NCBI GenBank assembly: GCA_003956705.1
Contig: QZCP01000836.1
Coordinates: 1-64,000 of the forward strand
Reading direction: 5' to 3'
Source of the DNA: Brevipalpus yothersi
Taxonomy: Eukaryota; Arthropoda; Arachnida; Trombidiformes; Tenuipalpidae
Length of the DNA stretch: 64,000 bases
Numbering within the stretch: the first letter of the stretch is position 1; each line of letters starts with the position of its first letter. A model generated the notes under the pieces. The model ran no database searches and had not been told where the DNA came from. It saw only the letters and a list, made by a program, of their open reading frames with translations. The position numbers and the translations under genes are program-made. Positions 49,540 to 60,335 of the stretch are shown in pieces.

Positions 49540-51011
49540 CTCGAAACTCGATTCAATCACATTAGCTTCATCTCAAACAACAATTATAATACTCAACCCA
49601 TTGTTGTCCATCTGCTTCTTTAGGCATCCTTAGGATGAATTGTTTTTTTCTCCTCACACCTCTCTCTCTCTCCCATGTTAACCGGACCCCTCTTCTTTTT
49701 ATCATAAAAAAAACCTCTCATTGGTTAACAAATATATAACAATTTCCTGTGAATCATTAACATCTTTCAAATGTCTCGCATGATCAAGGTGATATAATTC
49801 CCCTTTTCGGAATCACTCAATCAGCTTCTATCTGCCTTGTTGTTTATTTTTGTAGCGATTTTTTGAGCGTCATGATTGGTTTGCTGGTAGACTTTTCGAT
49901 CTTCTTACCTGGAAGTGTGCCTATGAATCTGTTGCTTTTTTCTGTATCTATTCTCTGCTCATATAGTGAGTAATCATTCACACCTTTCGTGAGCCATACA
50001 AACTTTTGATTTGAGTTTTCGCTTTCCATCTACTCTCAATGATTAGCTGCCTATACAAGCTTGGTAATTCATTTATCACCAATATTGGTGTGATTTTTGC
50101 AATATTCGCCATTGGTGATATGTCACTACCATATTGCAGGGAAATTTTCGAGTGAGTCTAATCATGAATTGACAAGATTTTTCTCACCTTCTCTTTCATG
50201 GACAATCTTTTCTCAATTTATCGTCAACTCTAGACGGGATTCCGATGTTAAATCAAGTATATATTTTTTTGAATGCTTTCGTCAGCTTGGAGTGATTACT
50301 GGTAGGACAATAAATAAAGTAGAGATTTTTTTCGATAATAGAGTAATTCCGCTTACTTTCGCTACGATAATTATTTTAATAGGTAGAATAAATCATTATA
50401 TTCTCTTCTGGGCGATCTTAATTATTTTCCATGCCTTAGGTGCAACTGATTTTTTCCCAGGCAAACCACATTATTCAGCAAAAGCTGCAGCATCTAGGAC
50501 TTGAAATTTATGGAGTTTAATCAGAATACGCATTAATATTGCTCTCAATTTGTATAGTCTTTGAATGAGTTGCATTTTCACGTTATCCAGTTTTAATTGT
50601 AATTTCCCATCATCATCATCGCCACCATCATCTGAGATGATTTGGTGGTATATAATGGGATCCTTGTTAATAAAAGAATGTATTATCATTTCCCATGTAC
50701 TACCGGAACCCTGAATATTCTCAGAACTATCGAAATGAAAGTAAATATTCAGCAATAGCAGAATTTATCACCACAAACATTTTCAGTTCTGGACGAAAAA
50801 CTTTTCCACATACTCATCATACTCATCATGCATCTATCCTTGCATCACAGTCTAGTTCTTGAGTTCATCAATTTTTCCATTCTAAATCACTCTTATCGCT
50901 AATCTTGAAACTTATCACCGAAATGATTACAATCAAATTGTAATAATTCAGTGAGAACATGTATTCCCAGAATCCAAATTACACAAATTTTTACATTCCA
51001 CATTCATGTAT

Positions 51012-51031
51012 GGCGCCTTTAAAGAGGCGCC
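51012..51031. promoter_or_regulatory. GGCGCC inverted repeat upstream of MCM6
   Basis: GGCGCCT (51012-51018) pairs with AGGCGCC (51025-51031) across six bases. Both arms carry the GGCGCC core seen in E2F sites and lie 20 nt before the TTTTCGCGCC element. Confidence 0.45.
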
Positions 51032-51051
51032 TTTTGAATAAAGGGATCAAC

Positions 51052-51063
51052 TTTTCGCGCCAA
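51052..51063. promoter_or_regulatory. Candidate E2F-binding site of MCM6
   Basis: TTTTCGCGCCAA fits the E2F consensus (TTTSSCGC with S = C or G) on the plus strand, 350 nt before the MCM6 start. MCM2-7 genes are classic E2F targets in animals, so this is a good candidate for S-phase control. The match is seen in the sequence; binding is inferred. Confidence 0.55.
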
Positions 51064-51413
51064 TATTTTGCACACACACAACAGAGAAGTATCTTTAAGT
51101 AACAGTTTAAAGTTTAAAGTGCTCTCTCTCTCTCCTTCTCTGTGGTTACAATTGCTGCTTGATTGTGATTTAAATTAATTGTCATCAATCAACATTGATT
51201 GAGATCAAGACAATCTCATATTGCCTACTATTTGGTGTGTGTGTTTATTGGTGAGTAGAAATTGATTGTCTACATTAGTGAAAGATTGTCTCTTTTTGTC
51301 TGGAAAATTTTGTGTGTGTGTTTTTGGTTGTGATTTAAGTTTGTTTTTTCTTTCTCTCTTGTTAGGTGAACAGCTTTCAAATCATTTGATTCATTCATTT
51401 TTCTACCATCATC

Positions 51414-53977
51414 ATGGATATTGTCGGAGATATACAGAGTCAAAATGTTCAAATAAAAGATGATTTCGGTGATAAAGCTCAAAAATTGTTTCGCATATTT
51501 TTGTCCGAATATTGTGATCCATCCAATCCTGATCGGCCAAAGTATACGGAAGATGTTCGAAGTCTTCTCAATCCAAGTCGTAACACTTTGTATGTTTCAC
51601 TGGCTGATGTTCAAAATTATGACGCCAGCTTGTATCAAGCGATTGTGGAAGACTTTTATCGACTCTATCCTTTCCTTTGTCGAGCTTTGAAATCATTTGT
51701 CAAAGATGAAACTCTACGAGATCGTGATGAAGTCACCATCAAGCACATTCAAGCGGTACTCAAGAAAGATCTTTTCATCGGATTTTATGATGTACCTCTA
51801 CAAATGAAAATCCGTGAGCTCAAATCTGCTTGTATTGGAGCTCTGAGACGTATAAGCGGTAAGTCAAGTTAATTTATTAGCCTCGTTCTTCTCATCTGTT
51901 TGATCATTTTTTCTCTTCAGGTCAAGTTGTTCGCACTCATCCCATTCATCCTGAACTTATAAGCGGTACCTTTGAGTGTCTCGATTGTGGAACTGAAGTC
52001 TTGAATGTTGTTCAACAATTCAAATTCACCCAGCCTGCGGTTTGTCGTAATGATCTATGTGCCAATCGATCAAGATTCAAATTGGTTGTGAGCAAGTCAA
52101 GATTTGTTGATTTCCAAAAAGTTCGCATCCAAGAAACTCAAGCTGAAATTCCTCGTGGTAGTATGCCTCGTAGTATGGACATCATTTTTCGAGGAGCTGA
52201 ACAGGTCGATTGTATTCAGCCTGGAGAAAGATGTGATTTTATTGGAACTCTGATCGTAGTTCCAGATGTGAGTCAATTGTTCACCGCTAATGCCGGTCAA
52301 ATACGAACTGAAGCTGGAGTTAAATCAAACGCATCTGCCGGTGATGGTGTTTCTGGTCTCAAAGCTTTGGGAGTAAAGGAAATGACCTACAAACTAGCAT
52401 TCCTAGCCAATTGTGCCATTCGAGAAGGAAGTAAAGAACCAGCGGCATTGGAAGAGGTCAAGAAGCGTCAAGATCAAATCAGACTAGAAATGAATGAAAG
52501 TGTTGTCAGTGAAATTGAGCTCGCTGAAGTACGTGAAATGGCTCGTGATCCTAATTTATATGAAAATTTGATAGCCAGTCTTTTTCCATCCATTTATGGA
52601 CACGAAGACATCAAGCGTGGCCTTTTACTTCAACTTTTTGGTGGTGTTTGTAAAATAACTGAAGAAGGCACACATCTTCGAGGAGACATCAATATTTGTA
52701 TTGTCGGCGATCCTAGTACTGCAAAAAGTTGTTTCCTCAAATTAATTGTCGATTCAGCTCCCATAAAAGCTGTCTATACCAGTGGTAAAGCTTCCACTGC
52801 TGCTGGTCTAACAGCGGCAGTTGTGCGTGATGAAGAAGGAGGCTTTGTCATTGAAGCTGGTGCTCTGATGCTTGCCGATAAAGGTGTTTGTTGTATTGAT
52901 GAATTCGACAAGATGGACATTCGAGATCAAGTTGCTATCCATGAGGCAATGGAACAGCAAACCATTAGTATAGCCAAGGCTGGTGTTAAAGCAACACTTA
53001 ATGCTCGTACTTCAATTTTAGCCGCAGCTAATCCTATTGGGGGACATTACAATAGATCCAAAAGTTTGAGGAACAATCTCTCTCTTTCATTACCGATTAT
53101 GTCAAGATTTGATTTGTTTTTCGTCCTTCTTGATGATGCGAACGAGCGAACCGACACTGAAGTTGCACGCAAGATAGTCGATATGCACGCTCAAGCTTTC
53201 GATCAAGTGACTGCGGAACAAACTACTTTTTATTCTCTAGAGCAAGTGCGAAATTATATCAGAGAAGCAAGAAAACTGACCCCCAAGATTACCTCTGAAG
53301 CTGAACAAGAAATGGTGGAAACATACAAAATTCTAAGAGGTGATAAAGGACAAATACCCACAGGATTTGCAGGCAACAATAAACAATCATGGAGAATCAC
53401 CGTTCGACAGCTCGAATCTCTTGTGCGTCTATCTGAAGCTTTGGCTAAATTACATTTCTCTGATACCGTTGATGTTGCCCATGTCAGAGAAGCTGCTCGT
53501 TTACTTAACAAGTCTATCGTGCGAGTTGAAAGGCCTGTGATCGCATTGTTCGATGAATCTGAATTCGGCTCGGAGCAGCACGATCCTGATTCTGAAGGAA
53601 TGCAAGTTGACCAACCAGAAAATTTGACCATCGAACCGGAAGAATACGATCGAATGACAACTATACTGGTAACGATATTGCGAAAAATTGAGGAGGATAG
53701 AGCAGCTGATATGGCCGATGCTGAAGATGCCGATGGCCAGCCTGCTGAAACTGATACTGTAGAGGGATTACCGCGTTCCGAATTAGTAGAAAAATATCTC
53801 GAGAGGCAAGAAGATTTCATAGATATTGATGCACTCCTCGAGAAAAGGAAAATTTGTGAACGCGTGATAGACCGACTGGTCAAAAAAGATCGAATATTGA
53901 TGAGCTTGAGGTCAGCAGCGAACGAAGAGGAATCAGACCCACGCCTTATCGTGAATCCTAACTACGTTTGTGAATGA
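51414..53977 (+). CDS. MCM6: DNA replication licensing factor MCM6
   Basis: Two exons, 51414-51858 and 51921-53977, separated by a 62-nt intron, give 833 residues (human 821). The N-terminus carries the MCM6-type RNTLYVSLADVQ and EDFYRLYPFLCRALKSFVKD blocks. The zinc-finger cysteines are CLDC (168-171) and CRNDLC (about 190). KSRFVDFQKVRIQETQAEIP is diagnostic for MCM6 rather than its paralogues. The AAA+ core is complete: Walker A GDPSTAKS (411-418), Walker B CCIDEFDKM (472-480) and the SRFD arginine finger (543-546). The winged-helix C-terminus ends with DPRLIVNPNYV, as in other MCM6 proteins. It is a subunit of the MCM2-7 helicase loaded at replication origins in the nucleus. E2F-type elements lie upstream and a poly(A) signal follows the stop. 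Confidence 0.98.
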
Positions 53978-54069
53978 TTATCATAAGCTCAGATCATCTC
54001 TCCTTGTATGGACTCATCAGATGGGTCCTCTCTTACCACTACTCATCATTTGATCACTAAATATCAATG

Positions 54070-54075
54070 AATAAA
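54070..54075 (+). terminator. Poly(A) signal AATAAA of MCM6
   Basis: Canonical AATAAA 93 nt past the MCM6 stop codon. Confidence 0.6.
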
Positions 54076-54366
54076 TCATGATTCTTACTCACAGTCCAAC
54101 AATTTGTCATCATCAATAAGTTTTCTAAAGTTTAATTCACAGTGTGGATGGATTCCTCTTTACTCTTTCTCTCTCTTTTATTGTGTGTACATGTGTAGGA
54201 GAAAGAGTGGGGAATAAATAGCTGTTTATTCAGGGCTGTTCATCGGAATTATCGAGTGGGAATGTATAAAGACAATAAACTCACAATTCACAATAAACAA
54301 TAAGAAGAGCAAAAAATAATCTTAGCCAGCAGGACTGTAAGTGTCATTGCATTCCGAATAAGTTTG

Positions 54367-54455
<89 letters not shown>

Positions 54456-54866
54456 CTCTCTTTCTCTCTCTGTCTCTCTCTCTCTCTCTCATTCACTCTC
54501 AAGCCCACAGAAAAAAAGAAGGGAATCCTTGGAAAAATAAAAAATGACCGGAAAAAAGGTGTCAATTAAAATTAATGGACTTTATGGATGAAAGTAGCAA
54601 GGAGAGCTAGTCTGTCTCGCTCTAATCCTTGAAATTCATTATCAATCTTTATGTTAAAGTGATGAAAAGAATCAATGGCAGAATTTGTACATCCTCATCC
54701 ATCCCAGTGTGGGGTAAAGAATATTGGTAATCGATCGTGGATTAGGTGGTAGGTTTAACAATCAGCTCCACTATTTAAGCTCCCCACCAAAATGATTTCA
54801 TAATTAGTCAGATAGTAGTGATCATTCGAGACACATCTAGTAGAGTGAAAATTTTTGCATTCCAAA
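54076..54866. other. Intergenic region after MCM6
   Basis: About 790 nt with a long compound (CT)n tract. Shortly before the next gene there is a TATTTAAG element at 54772-54779 and an initiator-like TCAGA at 54808, about 38 nt apart, which could be the core promoter of the tyrosine-rich protein gene. Confidence 0.5.
54368..54490. repeat. (CT)n compound microsatellite
   Basis: About 123 nt, the longest tract in the window: about 75 nt perfect (CT)n, then TTTC units, then interrupted (CT)n. Confidence 0.96.
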
Positions 54867-55684
54867 ATGAATTGTCTGATAATAAGCATCGTAAGTATTG
54901 TGAAAGTTTTGAATTCGAAGAAGAGTTTTTTCAGAAACGTTTTCCCAATTGTGTAGATATTCTCGGTGATTTTTTCAATCGTCTCATCTCAAAAAGGATA
55001 TGAAGTGAATCCAAGTAAGTTGAATCGTGTATGAAATATCATGTGTATATTTCATTTATTCCGAAATCAAATTTTCTGCATTTTAGATGTACAGGTCCGT
55101 TATCCAGCTTTCCAAGTTCGACCAAATTATCAAGCCTATGGAACATCATATGTACCTTATGGAAGCTATACTCCAACATACACGAGTTCTTATCCATCCT
55201 ATGGAACTGGTGTTACAAGTGGCTATGATCGAATCGTATATCGTAATGGTCCATACGCTGATCGGTGAGAATTTTCTAGGAGAACCCTCGAAAAATGTTC
55301 TATGAAATCAGAATGGAATTATATCATTTTTCCAGATACTATACTTCACCAACACAGAGACGGCCTGATACCTATTACAGCAACTATGGGGTGAAAACTA
55401 GCCCAATTTATCAGGAACGTGGTAAGTTATTCACAGATAAAATCAAAAAAGATACTATTAAATATGGCCAGTTTTGTCTTAATTCAATTTGCAGAGGTCT
55501 AAAGTGGTTAGATCATGGGCTGACATCGGGGAACCGTCGGATGTTCTATAATCTGATCTGGACCTTATAATATTTTTTTCCATCGAAAATTCCAAAGTGG
55601 CTTTCATTTTTTCTTTTCAAAGACTTACAGTCGCAACGATATTCTCAACGAAATGATCCTCAAGTTGAAAAAGAAAGGAAGTAA
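54867..55684 (+). CDS. Small tyrosine-rich secreted protein, spliced from five short exons
   Basis: Exons 54867-54890, 54957-55014, 55087-55264, 55336-55421 and 55623-55684 join in one frame (408 nt, 135 residues); all have GT..AG ends. Exons 1 and 2 encode MNCLIISI and IFSVIFSIVSSQ, a strong signal peptide cut near residue 20. The mature chain of about 115 residues has no cysteine, about 20 tyrosines, and spaced motifs such as VPYGSYTPTYTSSYPSYG and RRPDTYYSNYG, ending in a charged QVEKERK tail. No family was recognised. Composition and the intron inside the signal peptide suggest a cuticular or other extracellular matrix protein, but a secreted peptide of another kind is possible. The final AAG-TAA overlaps a donor-like AAGTAAGT, so an alternative 3' exon is possible. 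A poly(A) signal 71 nt after the stop supports the end given. Confidence 0.7.
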
Positions 55685-55754
55685 GTTAGGGAATCATAAG
55701 AAACACTAGAGTGAATATCTTTCGATAAATCTTGTAATTTTTGTTACCTGAGAG

Positions 55755-55760
55755 AATAAA
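55755..55760 (+). terminator. Poly(A) signal AATAAA of the tyrosine-rich protein gene
   Basis: Canonical AATAAA 71 nt after the proposed stop codon. Confidence 0.55.
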
Positions 55761-56037
55761 TCTCATCTCATTTTCCAAACAAACACTTGTATCAATTATT
55801 CATGATTAACTTTCAACTTCCCCCCCCCAATTCTGATCACTCTTCTCTCACTCACATTCAAACTGGCGAATCAAATATGAAAGATGAACATATCTCAACA
55901 CATCTGTCCTTATCTTCCACAAACCGTAATTACAAAACCAAAATCAAAACCTCCAAGAAAATGATAAATCCAATTGATAGCAAAATGATTCCCACTAATT
56001 AATCAAGATTTCAACTACAATTCTCAATTAATGACCC
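55761..56037. other. Short spacer between the tyrosine-rich gene and the tRNA
   Basis: AT-rich, with a run of nine C at 55820-55828. The small frame 55787-56002 lies entirely after the poly(A) signal and resembles no family. Confidence 0.5.
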
Positions 56038-56041
56038 AAAA
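56038..56041 (-). terminator. RNA polymerase III terminator of tRNA-Ala
   Basis: On the minus strand a TTTT run starts 5 nt after the tRNA 3' end, the normal Pol III stop. Confidence 0.7.
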
Positions 56042-56045
56042 CTTA

Positions 56046-56117
56046 TGGAGATGCCGGGGATTGAACCCGGGGCTTTTCGCATGCGAAGCGAACGCTCTAC
56101 CACTGAGCTACATCCCC
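56046..56117 (-). tRNA. tRNA-Ala (anticodon CGC)
   Basis: Read on the minus strand the 72 nt fold into a complete cloverleaf. The acceptor GGGGATG pairs with CATCTCC and includes the G3:U70 wobble that identifies alanine tRNAs. The D arm is GCTC-AGTGGTA-GAGC, the anticodon arm TTCGC-TTCGCAT-GCGAA gives anticodon CGC for codon GCG, and the T arm is CCGGG-TTCAATC-CCCGG. The discriminator is A and CCA is not encoded, as expected for a nuclear gene. There is no intron. Internal A and B boxes are present and TTTT follows. Confidence 0.97.
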
Positions 56118-56959
56118 ATCATAAATCGCGATTAAGTTTGTGGAGCGCTACTTTCAATGGTGCTGATTGAGACAAGAGGCAACAAAAAAAAATGCTTTTC
56201 AAAAAGTGAGAGTTAAAAAGCACATACAAAAATGCAGAAAGTGATCATCATTCGGTTGTGTTTATCATCATGTATCTGGTGATAATTAATGATACATGAT
56301 TCATTAATATAATTATTGGTATTGAATGTATTGATGATGACCCAATTTTGGAGATGGAACACTTTTTGTTTACACACACCACACTACACATAATTACATG
56401 TTGATTGTCGTATTTTGATTCCATTATCTAGTCTCTCTCTATCGCGATCTTTCTTTGGTCAATTTGATTTCATAATTTTTTTTGTAAATGTGTTGAAAGT
56501 GTTGGTTGGGTAGTAATAAGGTGATCAACTTTTGTTGTTGTCGTGACCATTGATACATCATCATCATCACCACCATCACATTATCATCATCATCATCAAC
56601 ATCATCTGTTTGTCTCTCTCTGACAGAGTGAAATTGTGTCTATGTGTATGTCAGAAAGAGATAGAGATACAGAGGAATATCGAGAAAGAAGAAGATAGAG
56701 AAAATATTATTATCACCTTAAATCATCATCACACCTCTTGATTCGCCAATGATTACAACAAACCTAATGAGAAACTTATATACATATTCATCAAACAACT
56801 CTATATTATTAGTACGATTATTATTGGTCCTGTTGTTATCTTCCTCTTTCTCCTCCTCATCGACATCACCAACACCATCATTATCACCATCATTATCGTC
56901 CTCAATATCTTTATATTTGCTTACCTTGTATGATCATTTGGGTATTAATTACTATATCG
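56118..56959. other. Intergenic region and probable SMG8 leader
   Basis: 842 nt rich in CAT/ATC trinucleotides, with no gene recognised. The plus-strand frame 56749-56970 runs Leu/Ser-rich low complexity up to and across the SMG8 start in another frame, and is most simply an upstream frame in the SMG8 leader. Confidence 0.5.
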
Positions 56960-59900
56960 ATGGCGCCTGATGATCACAACACATTGAATAATGGCCTGAA
57001 TATTGATGTCCAATGTAGATTCAATTTAACATCACCGCAAAGTGTTGAGTATGTAACATATACGTTAATCATTTATGAACCCATTTTTTGTTCAAGATGT
57101 GTGTGATGTTTGTTTATCTACATCAAGTATCATTTACCATACACGCATCATGTTCATTTGTGTAACGATGTAAACTTTTCTCATGCTCTTCATAGTCTGA
57201 TCTTATTTCGTTTCTTCTGTTCACTTTCACTTTCATCCAGGGAAGCTCTACAATATCTGACCAAAAATTGTCCCAATCTGAATAAGGATAAAGTTTGTGT
57301 TGTATCGGTAATTGGTAAATCGTCACTCAACACTAATGCTTGTAAAACATCGTTGATTGATAACCAAATACTTGGTAGAAATGTTTTTCGAGGAAGTTTC
57401 TGTTCCCAAAAGAAAGTGAACGATGATACGGTAAGTGTAATTGAGTTGCAGCAACAATTACGCTTGTATTTGCTCTTCATTTTGACAATGTTCTTATCGA
57501 CATTTTTTATCTGTCTTTCAATCAGCTATGTGAAATTGAAGGCTTCTTCGACTCACGTAATCGTCTCATTGTTCTGCATCTTCTGTCACACCTCGATACT
57601 GATGCCTTGGTTCAAATAACACAGAATTTGGAGAAAAATTCGCAAAACGAGGTGTGTGATATATACAATTCAATTGGCTACTATCAAAATTTTATATCCA
57701 CTGAACTTTTTCTTCCCAGGATTTTCTTCGAGTATACGCTGACATTGCTTTTAACACTTCAAAAGCTCTTCTTTTGCTATTCATCATTTCCCATATCGTG
57801 ATAATCGTAAATCCTGTCCCTTACTTCGATCTCACCTACTTGCAACTTTTTCGTCTACTTGACAACGCAAGATTGAAGACAGCCCCGATAATCAGTGATA
57901 TCCTCAGAGATATACCTGGTCTCACTGATGAATGGGTTTTCAGTGGAAGGCCTTGTTCACCCAGAGTTTTGTTTCTATTCGAAGCTCACCGTAATTCATC
58001 AGTTTTCAGTAAGGATAAGCGAAAGTACGAACTCATGTTGGAAGATCAAATTTATCGATTCCTTCGAAAAAGTCGCATCATAACGAATATATGTGCAAGT
58101 TCTCTTTTCGCCATCAGCAATCAATCTGATTTCGTTCACATATTCTCTAACGATGCAACTTTATGGGACGCCCAAGACTTTCTCCTCAACCTTTTACAAA
58201 AGCATTGTTCATCAGGTGGCAAACTTAGTTCAAATGCTGTTGAAAATGAACCAGAGAATGCTGACAAGAGCTTTTATCATTTTTTGTGGCCCCATATCAG
58301 CATGGCTCTCACAAAAGGGTTCGACGATAATGTTGGATTCTCCAGTACGGGACCTATTTTCGAACTACCAGTAGTTGGAGACTTCTTTTTGGCCATCAAG
58401 AAACTCGGTCTCTTCTTTTTCGATCCATCGTCGAAAGATTCAAATCAAGCATTCAGTCAAATGAAAAGTACTCTAGATATAGATACCAAGTTTTCCGAGA
58501 ATCGATGTGCCAAACTTTTACCGATTGCACTGAGCATTTATCAAGAGGATCTGCCTCCTCACTATACCTCTGACTATCATGAGCAGAGAGTCGAACAAGC
58601 TCTACACTATTTCTTCTTACAATCACGAGGATCTGCAATTCATGATTTCATTCCTCGTTTGCGACAAGAATGTGAGGCTGTATGGCGAAATGGACGTCGA
58701 ATGTGTGAAGTTCTCAGTATGACTGGTAATCATTGTCTCAATCCTCTACACAAGAATACGGTCGATGGTGAGGATGGTGTTGTCGTGAAGTCTGAAAATC
58801 TGATGACTGAACATGAAACCACCCATCTACCTGTGATGGCTCATTGTAGTGGAGTGAAAATTGTCTCAGCATGTAATTGTGGGCGCCGTCAAGCCAGTAG
58901 AGAAGATCCTTTTTCTGTTAAAGCTGCCAATTATGACTTTTATGCTATGATGTCAACCAAATGCAATTGTGGTAGGATGGATCGTAAAGACTTTCCTGTT
59001 TTTCAGTCTAGTTCTGATTGTGTCAAACCAGTCGATCTCGTTAAAATACTGGAAAAATTTGATCATATTAACTTTTCCATCAACATGAATGGATTCGAAA
59101 GCCAACCTGAAGTCAATCCAGCGTCTCTCAGTGATCTATCAGAAGATTTAGTTCCCAATCAGAATGGAATCAGTTGCTCCAATCATGATGGATCAAAGAG
59201 CTCAGGTGACAATACGACAGAGATAGTCAGTTGCAATAATAATAATGCCGATGGATCAATCGTCACCAATGAGAAGTCTGCTATTCGAAAAACGGAGTCA
59301 ACCAGCACTGAATCTGATGGTGAAAATTGGGAAAGTGACGATACAGATGCTGAATCAGACAAAACGCGAAAAGTTCAATTGATTATAAGAGAACACACTC
59401 GTAGTCCACTGACGAGCATCACTAATACACACTCCACAACCGAGTATTTGCCTGGAATGTTACACTCACTCAGTCCTCCGGGACTCTTGCCCAAATTTTC
59501 CTCCTGGTCTCTTGTTTGTCTTGGCTCATCAAGCCTCTACTCTCACAACATGGGAGTTCAAGAGCAACCAGGCTTTGTTGCTGGAACAAACTTTCTATTA
59601 CCATGGGACGTGACTGTGAAACTTGAACATTCAGGACATCCACCTTCTCTATGGGAAGGAAAGCGACCTCCTGGTATAAAGAACAAAAAGACTCTAAAAG
59701 GTTTTTTTCCCTGATTTCAATTGATCCTTAATGCTATGTTATGCTCAACATGTGTGTTAATCTCTCTTTAGATGGTACTCAATTTACTGTGAAAATTTTC
59801 ATTGGAATCGAATACGAATGTCCCAGAGGTCATCGATTCATGTCATCTAAACCTGGAACAATTCTAAAATCATCGATGGGCACTGTGAAAGAGAATGCCA

Positions 59901-60335
59901 GCGAAATAGCTTCGAGCGATATGCCTCTATATGTTAAATGTCTTTGCAGGTTAGTTTAAATCGAAGATTATAACTTTCGAATTCAAATAGTTTGCCTATC
60001 AATTAATCCGTTATCATTCATTGACTCCTTTTAGTCGACCTGGAAAAATATCTTTTGGGCAGCTTATGCGTTTACATGTTGTTACTCCCAAGGCTCCCGT
60101 CCACGTAACTCTCAACCCAAAAGTTCAACCAGGACCTGTTCCAACTCCAACATTCTTTCCTGGTAACCCAGAACCGATCAAGTTGTCTCAAGCCTCTTAC
60201 TGGGTGCTTAGATTACCGATGGTTTATGAAGGAGATCAAGGTGTCTACTTGCCGTTCAATGATGTGATGGAATCCAGTTTCCTTCTCAAAGACACTTTCG
60301 GAATAAGTGATTATGTATCACGAGCAAAGAAATAG
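56960..60335 (+). CDS. SMG8: Nonsense-mediated mRNA decay factor SMG8
   Basis: Six exons join in frame: 56960-57048, 57241-57430, 57526-57651, 57720-59700, 59772-59949, 60035-60335 (955 codons, 954 residues; human 991). Family marks in order are KVCVVSVIGKSS near the N-terminus (G-like fold), ISHIVIIVNPVPYFDLTY, LEDQIYRFLRKSR, LDIDTKFSENRC, CNCGRRQASREDPF and KAANYDFY. TVEYLPGMLHS appears as TTEYLPGMLHS, followed by PKFSSWSLVCLG, QPGFVAGTNFLLPWD and the C-terminal SFGQLMRLHVV with VQPGPVP. A Ser/Asp/Asn-rich linker separates the two halves. With SMG9 it inhibits the UPF1 kinase SMG1 in NMD. The start ATG lies in the short first exon; no in-frame ATG lies upstream nearby. Exon 4 has a weak donor (GTTTTT). 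Confidence 0.95.

Larger units (their letters stand above)
49540..51413. other. Intergenic region between PAIP1 and MCM6 with some exon-like segments
   Basis: 1.9 kb. Two minus-strand frames look more protein-like than background: 50029-49844, which contains a perfect CAG/GTAAGA donor after FIGTLP, and 50755-50471, which ends with a stop after AAAFAE. A plus-strand frame of 135 codons (50097-50504) opposes them. I recognise none of them and cannot splice them into one convincing gene. The right-hand 400 nt hold the MCM6 promoter elements. Confidence 0.4.

Noticed and set aside
50097..50504. 135-codon plus-strand frame with a hydrophobic end
   Set aside because: No recognised family or promoter, AT-rich composition, and it overlaps a competing minus-strand frame; not enough to call a gene.
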